A DNA stretch of 64,000 nt from Sapria himalayana (Eukaryota; Streptophyta; Magnoliopsida; Malpighiales; Rafflesiaceae), in assembly GCA_029783825.1 (NCBI GenBank), contig JAREIK010002450.1:248001-312000 (forward strand), given 5' to 3'. How positions within the stretch are numbered: the first letter of the stretch is position 1; each line of letters starts with the position of its first letter. Below, piece after piece: positions 25,721 to 38,700 of this stretch. The translations under genes were made by a program, and so were the position numbers. The notes below the pieces were generated by a model, which was not told the DNA's origin, did no database searches, and saw nothing but the letters and a program-made list of their open reading frames with translations.

Positions 25721-27012
25721 GATTAATTATTTTTAGGTATGATTTATGCATGCCTCTCTAGTTATCTATGTAGAATTGTGTTTATTAATTATATTAGTGG
25801 AGATATTAAGTGGCCAAACGTTCATGTGGTTTTTACTTCTCACATTTAGAAGGTTTTCAACATTTGGTTCTTAGGGGATTGAATAAAAATATAGATATGC
25901 ATTGTTTGTGTTTATTCCCAAAAGTTTTTGTTATTCCTTGCATGTTGACTCTTTCATTCATATTTATACCACCATTGCAGACCTATGAGCACAAAAACTA
26001 GAATCTTGAAAATCATACCTAATGGGTTATTATCTCTCATGTGCCCACCAAGTAAGGCTTGTCGCATATAAAGTTATTATATTAATTACAAGCTCATGTT
26101 TGGAAAATCACTTTGTATTTTTTATTGCATGTCAAGAATAGAAGTGCCAACATACTTGATGATAAAAACTATTAATATAGGTATAACTGCAACTTAGCCT
26201 CTTCTAAATTAATTTGTCTTCATGTCTGTTGTAATGCACAATTTTATGATTTTAAGCTCTAAATTAAATTCTACTTTTTATAATATTGAAAATGTAAGAT
26301 TAACCAGTGGGAAAACAAAATTTTCATATCAATATAGATATCATTATATATATATATATATAGACATTTTAAAATATATATTTAATATATATATATCTTA
26401 TGTGAACATTATTTTCAAAAATACTGATCTTTGCCTCAATATTATTTGTTGAAAACACTGTTAATGCTCATTACATTTCAAAAATATATTTATAATATCA
26501 TTTAAGGTATTTTAGGATTTACACATAAAAATAGATTAAAATATAAATATTTTTCATTTTCATATTTTTTTCTTAATTTTTTTAAAGGGGACAAAAATAA
26601 AAAGTTTCTTTGTCAACTGTGAAACTGAAACACAAAATGTAATAATTTTTAAAAATTTGTAATGTAATATATTTATAAGAAAATTAAAAATCTGGAAGTT
26701 ACTAAAATTCGGTAACACAAATATTAATGACGCTTCTTTATGTTGTAAGGAAAAAAAAAAGTGTCGGTAAAATAGGTTGCACAAAATCATTTTGTGTTTG
26801 GAGGTTGGAGTTTGGACTTTGGATTTCCGGTCAAATTGGAAGATCTGGACCACTTACACTAAAAAAAAAAAAACAGGACATCACCAGCACCAGCTTCCTC
26901 GATTCGAGGCGTACTGGAGAAGAGAGTCGGGCACAACTCAGTGCTAACAACTCGCAAGTGGAGATTGTCGATGAGTATCTCCTCTGCTGTTGGTGTCATT
27001 TATTTTGGAGTT

Positions 27013-27018
27013 TTGACC
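27013..27018 (+). promoter_or_regulatory. W-box-like TTGACC upstream of the VQ gene
   Basis: The TTGAC(C/T) core bound by WRKY factors lies about 60 bp before the start codon. It is a six-base match, so chance is likely, but VQ proteins act with WRKY factors. Confidence 0.2.
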
Positions 27019-27077
27019 TTCAAAATCAAAACTGTATGTAATAATCGAAAAGCAAAATAAAACCCTGAGCTCGTGAT

Positions 27078-27917
27078 ATGGATAGGAGCCACGGTGGGAG
27101 AGATCATCACTTGAATCACCTGAGTCACCTGAACAAGCTTTCCCACAAGATTTCAAAACCTTTTGTGCCCAAACCCCCTGTTGATCAAACCCCGTTTTTT
27201 TGTCGGCCGCAACCACTCCCAGCACTGTCTCTACAACCGCGGCCGCCTCCTCAACCGCCACCTCTGCCCCAGCAACCACCCGTGTACAACATCAACAAGA
27301 ACGATTTCAGGGATGTGGTCCAGAAGCTAACGGGATCTCCCGCACACGAAAAATTCTCCAATCCTCCACTGGTACACCCACCTAGACCTTCCAGCTCTCG
27401 CTTGCAGCGTATCCGCCCTCCACCACTCCAACCATTGAACAGCCTCCCTTTTCCGTACCAACTCATTCCCACAAATACATCTGGAAACAGCTTGTTCCAA
27501 GGGTCCTTGCCTCCTTTATCACCACTACTGCCACTTCCATCTATCCGAGTTGTGGCCGATTCACCTGTATCTGCTTATATGAGATATCTGCAGAGTTCAA
27601 TATCACCGGTGGATTCCAATAATAATTTTTCTGGGCTATGCTCATTGCCGTTACCTCTTACTTTGCATCATCAGCAGCAGCAGCATCAAAATCAACAAAT
27701 TGTGCAGCAGCCTCAGCAAGGGGCAATAGCGTCAACAAGTTTGGACGTGTTTACATCACCACCATCGTTTTTGTTTCCAGTCTCACCTCTTCCATTTGGG
27801 TGCTTCAATTCACCGCGATCGCCATATCCTCTACTATCCCCAAGTGCATTGCTTTCTCCTGCTTTTCCTCCATCTCCTACTCTGCCCTTTCCCAGCCCCA
27901 TATCGAGGACCCTTTGA
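27078..27917 (+). CDS. VQ-motif protein, HAIKU1-like
   Basis: An intact, intronless frame of 279 residues, the only convincing host gene here. VQ proteins are plant-specific nuclear cofactors of WRKY transcription factors; Arabidopsis HAIKU1 (IKU1) works with a WRKY factor in endosperm growth and seed size. The VQ motif FRDVVQKLTG is at residues 77-86 (27306-27335), preceded by VYNINKND. Further HAIKU1-like signatures are a His-rich N-terminus (residues 5-17), a Pro-rich linker (55-68), SPVSAYMRYL (162-171), a His/Gln tract (about 197-216) and SPLPFGCFNSPRSPYPLLSP (236-255) near the C-terminus. It ends in a Pro/Ser-rich tail. The ATG lies in gtgatATGg with no earlier in-frame ATG of note. Whether it is the true orthologue of IKU1 or another member of its clade cannot be decided here. 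GC content is far above the flanks. Confidence 0.92.
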   Translation: MDRSHGGRDHHLNHLSHLNKLSHKISKPFVPKPPVDQTPFFCRPQPLPALSLQPRPPPQPPPLPQQPPVYNINKNDFRDVVQKLTGSPAHEKFSNPPLVHPPRPSSSRLQRIRPPPLQPLNSLPFPYQLIPTNTSGNSLFQGSLPPLSPLLPLPSIRVVADSPVSAYMRYLQSSISPVDSNNNFSGLCSLPLPLTLHHQQQQHQNQQIVQQPQQGAIASTSLDVFTSPPSFLFPVSPLPFGCFNSPRSPYPLLSPSALLSPAFPPSPTLPFPSPISRTL

Positions 27918-30779
27918 GGATTTTCTACATGTTGAGGTATGTGTTGAGAAGCTAGCTTTCTAATTCTGTGAGGGATGTATACTTTTGTTAAAAACAAGTA
28001 TATCCATAATGATCAGCTTCTTGTTTTTCTGGGAATTATTACAAAGTTGTGGAAATAGGGAAATACACAGTTAAATTATCGATTTGTATTTTATTAGATG
28101 ATTTGGGATGGTTGTAAGTTGTCTGTTACATTCGATTTAAGTTCCCTGTAATTGGTTGAACATCCTGTGGGTGGTCATGTTGGCGACCACCATGTTAGTT
28201 GAGGTTGTTTCCCAGCTAGTTTATTTTTTTAGATGATTTGGGCTGCTTGTTAGTTATCCTCTACTATCCCCCATGTTGTCCTTACATGCTTTTTGGGCAA
28301 CTGCTGGTAATAATTGACTTACTAACACACGACGTAATTTCACTAATTTAGTAAAATAAATATCTTGTTTAGGACTTGATCTCAGTCATGTTTTTCCTAT
28401 AAACCAATTGAAAGGACTAATTGACAAATAACAAGGAGATTCTACTATATGAACCAATTGCCTTTTTGTGAACGTGCAAGTTCCTTTCTATCCTAATAAT
28501 GTAACGAAGCAAGCAGGGTTGAAAGATGATGACATGAATCTTGAAATCATCCTGCAACTACTCATTTTTCAATGATTTCTTGAGACCTTTGTTGAATGCT
28601 TGCTATGGGTTTATGATTTAGGATCTCTTTGGATGAATTTTTTTACTTGGACTTTTTACAAACCAGGTTATTTGCATATATATATTTTTAACCGATACAT
28701 AAAATTTGTTAATTTTTCTATACAACCTTGGAAACGTGTTGACAATTTTTTATTTGTATAATTTTTATTTTTTATAATTGTATAATGAGACAATGCATTA
28801 TGCATCTTGTAGTGGTGAATGTTTATTGATATAAATTTGTATTTTTTATTTGTTTCCTTGTTATTTTGTTCTTTTGGTAACATATGTATAAATAAATAAA
28901 GTATATAGCATATCACATTATTTTTTCTTAATTTTATACTTTAGAGAAAAAGTATCAAACCCGTGATATTGTTCATCATCGTGACTTTTTGTTATATAAA
29001 ATAATTATTTTAGTCATGATAATTCTAATTCTGTGATACTTTGTTTGTAAAACTTAGATTAAAGATAATTAAATTTAATAACGTGATTTTGTTATAGAGA
29101 TTCAAGGCATCAATTGCAATAATCACAGAGTCACGACACTTTGCTTAAAAAGGTAAAATAAAAGTCATGATAAATTTTAATGCTGCAACTCTGTGTTACA
29201 AAAAGCTTCAGAGAAGAGTTAAGCGAGATCAAAATTTTGTTTATTGCTGTTATGACATCAGTGCTCAATATAAGATTCGAAGAGATAAAAACATTATAAC
29301 CTTAAGTTTGTGTTATGATTTTTAATTTAAAATATCATATGAGTCTCTGAAGTATAAAATAGAGAAAAAAGAGGGATAAATTTTAAATCATGCATGCCAA
29401 GAATCCTATGTGATGTTATGCTGGCCATATTTAGACCAAATTCAAGGTATATGTAAATAATTTTTAGTTAGAATTAGGATTAGATACTTAGATTTTTACT
29501 TATATATTTATTGAGAACTCTTGAATTTATGAGATTACTCTTAACTTATCTTGTGTGATTTTCTTCTCGACATTTGACTAAATTAAATATTGGGTTGGTA
29601 AATATATTTATATCGTGATGAATTAATGATTATATGAGTTTATGTTATTATTTGAATTTTAATGGATATGGATGTAAATTATAATTTAAACTTAAAATTT
29701 TCATAAATATGTAGGTTTATTCATGTTAGTCATGATGGACTATAATAAATAAGTCATGCGACACTTTGACATGATACTATAAAGAGGAAGTAACAATCAT
29801 TTTAATATGTCAAATAAATTATTATATGAAAATTTAAAGTTAAAGTTTAATTATTGAAAGTATGATATTTATAAAGTCAAAAATATAAGATGTTTAATAT
29901 CAATCCATAATATATTTTCCAAGAAGAACTAATCTTTGAATAATATGAGAGTTAAATATAATATCTAATTTATGAGTTTCATCATAGTTTGAAAGTTGTT
30001 TGTTGTGATAGATGATAAAAATTATATCAAATGATACATACAAGTGAGTGAGACTAATATGGAGGTGATAGTCTTGCAAATTATTCTCTTTTGTATGATT
30101 TTTTAAATATGAGATTCATGAGAAGACATATTAATTGTTATGATTATGATACTTATGAAGTCAAAATTACATATAGATTTAGTATCATATTATTTCACAT
30201 TTTTAAGATAATTAGAAATTAAAAAATAAAGTATATATTTAAAGAAATAATTAAAGACATTTGACATATTGCTTAAAAGGAGTAAATGTGCAAATGATTT
30301 TTGCATAGAATGATATGCATGACTTTGATGTTGAAATATTGAGTGAATAATTATGAATTAATCATCTTTGGTAGTGATAATCTAATGATGATAGTTATTT
30401 TGTATGCCCAAGAGAATATATGAATATTCTATACTAATCTACAAATTATCCAACAACTGAATATAATATTGACTAAATAAAAGAAAAATATCATCATGTA
30501 TAAGGATGTATGCTAATTCTAGAGTCATAGTATTATTTTGAAGATTAAGTATATCTATTCAATTCTAGTAATTGTTAGTTTACTATTAGTTTTTTGAATT
30601 ATCTAAATAATTTTTATTGGATTGATATTTGAATTTATGTTCATTTTATTACTAATATGACTTATATATTTACAAAACTATGTTTGATGAGAGATATTTG
30701 CTTATTAAAATTTTGAGATCATATCAATAAAATTAATAATAGTTTTGATATACTCACAAAGTCATAACAAATATACATA
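27918..30779. other. Downstream spacer of the VQ gene, no gene seen
   Basis: 27918-28640 keeps gene-like complexity and may contain the 3' untranslated region, but I could not fix a polyadenylation signal. From about 28650 on it is AT-rich. 28945-29220 repeats gtgatattg, gtgatactttg and cacgacactttg words, and 29850-30200 holds two related tatgata(t/c)ttat(a/g)aagtcaaaa blocks, so old repeats are likely. Confidence 0.4.
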
Positions 30780-31740
30780 CATAATGTGAAAAATATTAGC
30801 TAAAGTTCTTTTTCTAATTGTTATAGCAAAAATGTTAATTTTGATATTGTTATTTGAATTATTATCGAATATAATAATAAATTTTATTTTAAATATAATA
30901 TTTCCTAAAGATTTTTATTAGACACTCGTATATGATAGGATAATAATAAAAATAAAGTATCTTAGAAAAATTTAACTTTTTATTTATTTATTTTCTACTT
31001 ATATTTATTAAAGTGGGCAGTGAGACATGCAAATTAACTGTCATCATTATGAGTTTAGTTGTTAGACATCATGAAGATCATTTTATTATATTTTTTAAGT
31101 TTGTTAATTATTAATTATATTTAATTTAAAATATTTTATTATATCATTTATATTAGTCAAGTTAGAAATTTTATAATAATCATACTGAAAGTAAGTTTGT
31201 ATAATATGAATAACTATAATATATACTAAAAATTTAATTGGAATATTTATGCTAATAATTAATTTTGTCATACTTTTTATTTCAAAGGTATTGTAATAAA
31301 TAATAAAATCAATAAATTTTAAGTTGATCAAACTTTAAAGACTTAATTGCTCAGTTATATTTATCTAAGATCAAATATATTATATTTTTAAATATATTAA
31401 TCAGTATGTCTTAAGGTAATAAGTATCTTCAGTATTTATATATGTATATATTTTTTAAATATATATACTATGTTGAATTTTTTTGATATTTCTAGTATTT
31501 TTATTTATAATTATATTAAAGTATTTCTACCCAACTGAATTTTTTTTAATTTTTTATTTTTTAAGAACATGGATAGAGATCATGAAATAAAATATAGTTT
31601 GATCTTAGATTGATTGGTCAGGTTGTTATTATTTATGTAAATATTTAATTGATTTTTATAATATTTATTATTTATTATTTTTTTAATGTTGGAGACTAGA
31701 CTTGAAATAAGAGGAGAGTAATATTTTTAATTTTTCATTT
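30780..31740 (-). mobile_element. hAT transposon fragment
   Basis: Collinear with about 37560-38430 of the hAT member at 35737-39447 (aaatattttattttaaatat, actcgtatatga, ttaattattaatta blocks in the same order and spacing). Minus-strand 31104-31331 is open and gives MTKLIISINIPIKFL followed by IIQTYFQYDYYKI, matching the MVRLITLMGLPIRFSEDP...ADMF region of the better preserved copy at 57471. No terminal repeats remain. Confidence 0.6.
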
Positions 31741-32599
31741 GTTTTTTAATTTTATTTATTATCCAAAAAAATATTAAATAAAATAAATTAATTTTAACTT
31801 CATATGTACATTAATTTTATGTCTACAATAAATATTTTGAAGGTTATACATTATATTTTGGTCCCTAGAAGTCATAGCTTGTCATCAAACTAACATTGGT
31901 GCTCCATCAATTTAAAATTAAAAATTTAAATAAAAACGTGGGCATAGACAAGGAATTTTAGATTCAATAAAGGATAGAATATTACAAATTAACAATGAAA
32001 AATAAAATATATCAGTATGACATTTGGATAATTTTTTATTATAAAAAAAAATATATTTATTATTTTTTTATAAATTTTTTTAAGCTGTCAAATGAGAATG
32101 TACTGTTGGCATGATCCATTTCAATTTGTCCTATAGGTGTCAAATGGGTCATTTAGTGCTGTACCCGACACGACAACTTGTATTTAGGCTGACCTGACAC
32201 GGTATTAACAACTCGAGTTTGGGTAGAATTGTGCCTTTCGTGTTGGGTTGTTTTGGGTCATGCCAAGTTGTGCTAATTTTTTGGGTAGCGACACTACACC
32301 ACTTGCATCGTCCATCGTCACTAGTCATCATGACATCGACCACAATAATGAATTAATAAACATTCTAATTTATAATTGTTAGCCATGCTATGCAGTTCAG
32401 TGAAATTAAAAATTGAAATAAATATTTTATTTCAAAATTCAAAAAAAGATCTATCATCCAAATAAAAAAAGGATAACCAAAAATAATAATAATATGAAAA
32501 AATATAATTGTAAATCCCAATGAAATTACATCATATGAATTAAAAATAAATGATAACATAATAATTGTAAATAAGTATAAAATTTAAAATATAATCATC

Positions 32600-34620
32600 A
32601 ATCCTAATGTCAATTAATATTTACATGCAAATTATTATCATTATCATGTATGTGTCTGATGATATCACTAGTGGTGACCTTAATATTCTCTAAGTCCAAA
32701 TTGCCAGTAATTCGTACGTTATTAGTTCAGCTCTATCTTAAATGTTCAACCTTTGAATTTTTTTAATCCTTAATGTATACAAGTGTTGTAATGATATCTG
32801 GTCGTAGTCTTGAGCTTATATCTAAAATTATATTGACTATAACAGAAAAAATAGACTTCAATACTATGCTCGATATTAGATGAGTTGATATTTTAGATAA
32901 CATGAGATATGTGAATCCATATAATTCTTATCATAGTAAAATATTGAATATTTTTGTTATCGTTATGTGATGGATTGAGTAGTAATTGATATTTAAGTAT
33001 TAAGGTAATTTGCTCCTATTTGATGAATTATCCTATCATTTTCTCTTTGTTAACTAAATGAAAAAGTCATATTTGAATATGATGTTTATATCTATACTCA
33101 GAGTTTGTTTATAACTATTATAATACTTAGTATCGTAGTATGTAAATAACTCGGTTAATTTTTTGTGAATAAACTTTTTAGGTTGGTGTTCTAGTTTATG
33201 CACGTGGATATTTATATCAAAATACTTTCTATCATTTCCATGTTAATCTTAGGATCCATACAGATAGCTAGATAATTAAGAGATATAATGGGAAATTAGT
33301 AATTTAAGTGCTTGGTTTTTATTTTAACAGACATGACACTAAATATAGGATCATTTCTAAACTTGCTAAATATTTTATTAATATTGTATATGCATTCAAG
33401 TACAATGTAAGTAATAGAAGTGTACACTGACAAATATTTATTTGTCGTGTCATATAAATTTTCAGGAATTTTATAATAGAAATTTTAGTATTCTAGTCAG
33501 TATTGTCAATAATAAGTTTGTCACTCTTATTATTAACGTAGTTGAATATTACTTATTCATATTCAATATATGATTCAAATATCAGGTAAGTGTAATTCAA
33601 ATAGTGACTCATATTCATTTAAAATTTATTCTTTAGACTAGCAAACAAATAAAGATTATCAAACTCTTATTGCCTAAGTTATTTTAGTATGTTTCTTATT
33701 TTTTTAATACATGGGAAATAATCTTAATCTATGCTGGTACAATTAGGTTAATAATATAACACATGTATCTAATATGAAAATATCTCCTAATGCTTTATCT
33801 ATAATGGTCCTAATAAATATATTAATAATTATTCCGTTGTTAGATATATTATACTAATGATCTATCATCGTGACTAGTCTATTTATTAGACATTATTGAC
33901 ATCACTCAACTATGTTATTTAAATTTATTAATTATTATTTATTTTTTTAATTTATAATATATAATTATTTCATTCCTACATGTGGATTTATAATCTTACA
34001 ATAAGCAGGCTGGAAGTAGGTCTGTATGATATTGATAATCTTAACATCCAACGAAAATCTAGTTGGAAAATCTATGACAGTAATTAATTTGATCATGTAT
34101 TTCCTCCATAAATCATTACAGTATATGAAAGGGGTTAAAGAAGGTAAAATAGATGTGGTTTCAAAAACTTAACTGCTCATACTTAGTTGAATTTGCTTAG
34201 GATCTAATGTACTATATTTTTTAGTGTATTGATTAACATGTCTCTCTGTATCCAGTTCCACACACATCTTTATATGTAAATATTTTTTTATAATATATGT
34301 ATTATGTTGATTCTTCATTGATATTCCTAGTATTTTTATTTTTTATTATGTTAAAGTGAGTTTAAATTATGAATATTCTAATAGTTTTTTATTTTTTAAG
34401 TATTTTAGTTTAAGTTGAGACAATGAGACAATATTATTTTGATCTTGGACTTTTTCGTATGTTTATCATTAATATTTATATCTAAAATTATATTAATGTC
34501 ATTATTATTATGCTTATTATTAGTCATTTTTTTGTCTTATGTTTTGAATAATTATGTATATATAAAAAATAAAAAAATAATCTAATTCTAGAGAGGAGAG
34601 AGATGAAGCTATAGCCCGCA
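32600..34620 (-). pseudogene. hAT transposase remnant, copy A
   Basis: The DNA is collinear with the transposase of the 57471-60842 element read in reverse. For example, 33430-33500 (acaaatatttatttgtcgtgtcat, caggaattttata) mirrors 59365-59440 there, and 34060-34110 mirrors the leucine/isoleucine-rich MVRLITLMGLPIRFSEDP segment. Stops occur every few codons, so no functional product is possible. Confidence 0.6.
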
Positions 34621-34756
34621 CCACATAACATGTAATGGAACACCAAAAAAAACTCACTTTCTTTAAGTTTTATTAAAAAAATTCTAATATAAAAATTTTA
34701 AATCTTATTGTTTTAGAGTTTAAAGAGAGGGAGAACATAGACAGAATATAGGAGAA

Positions 34757-34988
34757 GGAGAGCAAAGAACAGAGGAGTAGTAGAGCAAAGAACAGAGGAG
34801 CAGGAGAGCAAATAACAGAGGAGCAGGAGAGCAAAGAACAGAGGAGCAGGAGAGCAAAGAGCAGAGGAGTAAGAGAGCAAAGAGCAGAGGAGTAGGAGAG
34901 CAAAGAGCAGAGGAGTAGGAAAGCAAAGAGCAGATGAGTAGGAGAGCAAAGAGCAGAGGAGTAGGAGAGCAAAGGGTAGAGGAGATGA
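34757..34988 (+). repeat. 23-bp minisatellite, ten copies, inside hAT copy A
   Basis: Ten tandem units of agagcaaagagcagaggagtagg-type sequence (23 bp; variants agaac and agcagg). The purine-rich strand is plus. Because 23 is not a multiple of three and the unit lacks minus-strand stops, all three minus-strand frames are open (34673-35047, 34713-34991, 34720-34926) and give a Leu/Ser/Cys-rich 23-residue repeat. It lies where related copies have only short gagagaga leader sequence (38720, 55800). Confidence 0.9.
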
Positions 34989-35736
34989 CATAGGAGAGAG
35001 AGTTGAGAATGAGAAAATAAATGAGATTTAAAAAACTTAAAACTCATAATTTATATTTATAGATTTTTTAAATAAGAATTCATATTTTTTTAATTTTTTT
35101 TTTGAATATTAAATTGGCAGAAATCTAATAGCCGTCGGATTTTTATTTAGTCGTTTGAAAAAATTATAATCGTCATGATTAAAAGAAAATTTAATATTGA
35201 ATATTAAATTGCGCTCGACATTCAAAAAGGCTATTGGATGTGGGGTGGGGGGGGGGGGGATGGTACGATGTGCTGCTTGTTTTGTGGCTAATTCCTACAG
35301 GGCCAAGCAAGTGGTGCTTGTTGCAACATACAGATGGTGGCCCGAATGATCCTCCACGTGCATGTATTTGGTTTCATTAAAAAATTTCATTACATGTACG
35401 TAGTGATTTTGTTTTAAAAAAATTTATTTATCAATTTTTTTAAATGGGTTTGGGCTGGGCGGGTGCGGGCCAAATGAGCCATGCCTACTTTTTGGTTTAC
35501 TATCTCAGAGCATGGTTATCATGTCGGTGGACTATACCAATGAGCTAGTCATGTGGGTTGTGCCTGACCTGATACGAGGCACTAGTCTTTGGCCCAGCAC
35601 GACACTAACCGTGCCTTGGGCTGGCATGACCCATGTCTAAGCATGGTTCTGGATTGTGTTGTGCCGGGCCAGACATGGTTCAGTTGGGCTATGTCTCGTG
35701 TTGTGTTCGGGCTGCTTTGTCCACTTGACACCTAGT

Positions 35737-38700
35737 TTGGCTTTGGCTCAGGTATGACACCTTGTTGTGATGAGCATGACACGAACTAGATTAAGATTAA
35801 TTTGGCCCAACATGGCTCATTTGGTTCGCAAAATACTAGGACATTCCTGATCATGTTAGATCATGCCGACATGAACTAGATTGTGTTGGGTTGAATTTTT
35901 AAATTCAAATTTAAATATAAACTTTTTAATATTTTAATTTGTTATTAAATTGTTTTAAAATATAACACTTAAATAAATTTAAAAATACAAAATTATAAAA
36001 AAATAGACATTCACATTCTGCATTTGCGTCTCATAATCATGTGATGTGTTTGGTTCAAATTAAATAATAAAAAAATTATTTTATTTAATAAATAAAAGCT
36101 TAATATGATATATACAATATACACTAAAATCTGAAGGGTATATATTTATAAAATTAAAATATGATGAATTGAAACATAACTCATAAAATAATAAGGACAA
36201 TATAATAACAGTGAATAAATCATAATGAAATAAATAAAGAGCAAATTTTAAAAAAATAATGACAATGTCATATTATTGTTACACCATAATAATATTAAAA
36301 AAATTAAAAAAAATATGAATTATTAGATCAATTAATATATGTGGTATGATAGTGTAGATACAGATATAGATCATTATCATTATGTATGTGTCTGAAGATA
36401 TCTTTAGTGGTGATCTTATTATCATCGAATTTCATGTCTCATGAATCATCATCTATTATCATTTTTATGCATTATCTTAAATACTAAACTTTAAATTTTT
36501 TGTCTTTAATGCTTGTAAGTGATTATATGACATTTAATCACAATTTCGATTTCCTATCTGAAATAAATTTGATTGATATAGAAAAAATAAACCTTGATGC
36601 TATGCTAAATATTTGAGGGGTCAATATTTTATTTGTCATCTTAGATAGTGTGAGATAAGTTAATTTGTATGATTTTTATTATAATAAAATATTTAAATTC
36701 TTATTATTTTCATGTGATATGATGAAGTAGTAATTAATATTTAAGTATTAAGATAATGTGCTCTTATTTGAAGAACTATTACATCGTTTGTTCCTAGCTA
36801 ACTGAATGAAGAAATCATTTCCAAATATAATATTCATATATACACTTAGAGCCTGATTATAATTATTATTATATCTAATGTCATAATATGTAAACAAGTT
36901 AGCTTAATTTTTGTGAATAAAATATTCAGATTAGTATTCCTGCTTTATGTACGCAAATATGTTTGTTAAAATATTTTTTTTTAATTTTTATCTTATTCAT
37001 AGGATTTATACAAGTAGTCAAATAATATAGAGTTGGAATAAAAAATTAATATTTTAAATATTTAGTTTTAAATTTTAATCTCAATAGTCATAACACTAAA
37101 TAAGTTATTATTTTTATACTTGCTAAATATATTACTAATGTTGTATATGTATCAAAGTGCAATGTAAGTGGTGAGAGTATAAATAAGCGAGCATATGTTT
37201 ATCATGTGATAAAAAATAATTAGGAATTTCAAAAAAAAAATTTGACTCACAATCTTAATTGTCAATAATAAGTTCGTTACTCTTATTATTGATATAGTTT
37301 GATATCACGTGTTGATAGTAACACCTAACTCTAATATAAGATAAGCGTGATTCTAACAGTGTCTCATATTTTTTTGAAATTTTTTTAGGTTCGCAGACAA
37401 GTATAGATTACTAAAGTTTTGTTATTTACTAGGCATCATAAGATATTTTATTAAATTTTATCTAATATGAGAGAAATTATTTTTATTTCTGCTTGTATTA
37501 TTAGCTTAATAACGTAATAGATGTATATATCGTGAAAAATTTTACCTAATGGTCAAATTTTAATGATAATTGTAAACATACTAATGACTGCTCAATTATT
37601 AGGATAATTATTGAAAGTAATACTAAATATTTTATTTTAAATATTATATTATTTAAAGATATGTTTCATGTACTCGTATATGACAGAGTCTATATGAGGA
37701 TGAAGAATTCAGGAAACCCAAAATTATTTTTATTCAGTTAATATTTTAAATCTACATAGCGGGTGGTGAGGGATGCGAATGGTGCATTATTGTGACTAGT
37801 TCAATTATCCAATATCACAGGTGTCATTTAACTAAATTTTTTAAATTTATTAATTATTAATTACTTTTCAAATCTTTATTATGTTATTCCTATTTGTGGA
37901 CTTAGGAATCTTATGATACGCAAGTTGAAAATATGTCTGCATAATACTAACTGCCATAAGATCTTCAAAAAATTTAATTGAAAGATCTATGATCCTGATT
38001 AGTTTGGCCATGTATATTCTCCTAAAATTATTATGGTATATGAAGGGAGTCAACAAAATTATACTCATACTAGATTAAACTTAAAAGATCTCACTGCTTA
38101 GTTGAGTACTTGAGTTTGCTTGGGATTTAATAAATCATATTTTTTGGTGTATTGATTCTCATGTCTCTTAAGGTAGCTAGTGTCACATGAACTCATAAAT
38201 GTATATAATTTTTGATAATATATATTTTGTATCAATTTTTTTTTGATATCCTTAAAATTTTTTTTATTATTTTAAAATGCATTAATACTAATGGAGTTCT
38301 TCAAGTTTTTTACTTTTTAGGTGACAAATATGTTTGAGCCTAGGCCATTAGAAAAATCTAAATTTAATCATAGATATTTTGGTAAAGTTATCATTATTAT
38401 CTACATATACGATATATTTCAATTTTAAAATTATTTTCATTATATTTTAAATATTTTTATTTATTTAAAAAATTATAAACATAAATTAAAATATAAACAA
38501 AAAAAAAATTTAAAAAGAATAGTGCACCATAATTGTTTTGTGGTAAAATATTGTATCACGTCAAACCTCAAGGTTCATCTAAATTTTTAGTTACCATTTA
38601 TAATTAAAAGTTGAATTGCATATGTAGTAGTCAATATGTATAAGCATAAGACTTACGGAAAATATTCCAATAATATATAATAATTGCAAAAAAAATTACT

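Larger units (their letters stand above)
22352..26725. other. AT-rich spacer, no gene seen
   Basis: Mostly A/T-rich DNA without recognisable protein motifs. 22360-22900 is rich in atcaatgat/attgata words in both orientations. 25180-25700 is more varied and is listed separately. The small open frames (22364-22549, 25810-26001, 26222-26452) show no family match. Confidence 0.45.
32132..35736 (-). mobile_element. hAT transposon, old long copy A
   Basis: Left end TATAGGTGTCAA (32132-32143) and right end TTGACACCTAGT (35725-35736) are near-inverted, matching the family end TAGAGGTGTCAA. GC-rich subterminal segments with ggtcatgcc, ggccc and gggtcg words lie at 32150-32310 and 35240-35720. The interior carries a minus-strand hAT transposase relic and a minisatellite. 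Expected 8-bp target duplications are not visible (atttgtcc versus ttggcttt), so one end may belong to a neighbouring copy. Confidence 0.6.

Noticed and set aside
26944..27279. Open frame of 111 codons antisense to the VQ gene start
   Set aside because: Shadow of the GC-richer VQ coding region; Ala/Val-rich low complexity, no known family. The frames at 27200-27385, 27251-27472, 27638-27955 and 27713-27997 are rejected for the same reason.
34757..34988. Regular repeats suggesting a CRISPR array
   Set aside because: The units are contiguous with no spacers, and this is plant nuclear DNA.
34673..35047. Overlapping Leu/Ser/Cys-rich open frames on the minus strand that look like a membrane protein
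   Set aside because: They are three frames of the same 23-bp minisatellite; length and hydrophobicity follow from the repeat unit.
32132..35736. An 8-bp target duplication for hAT copy A
   Set aside because: atttgtcc and ttggcttt do not match, so the ends may come from two different copies.
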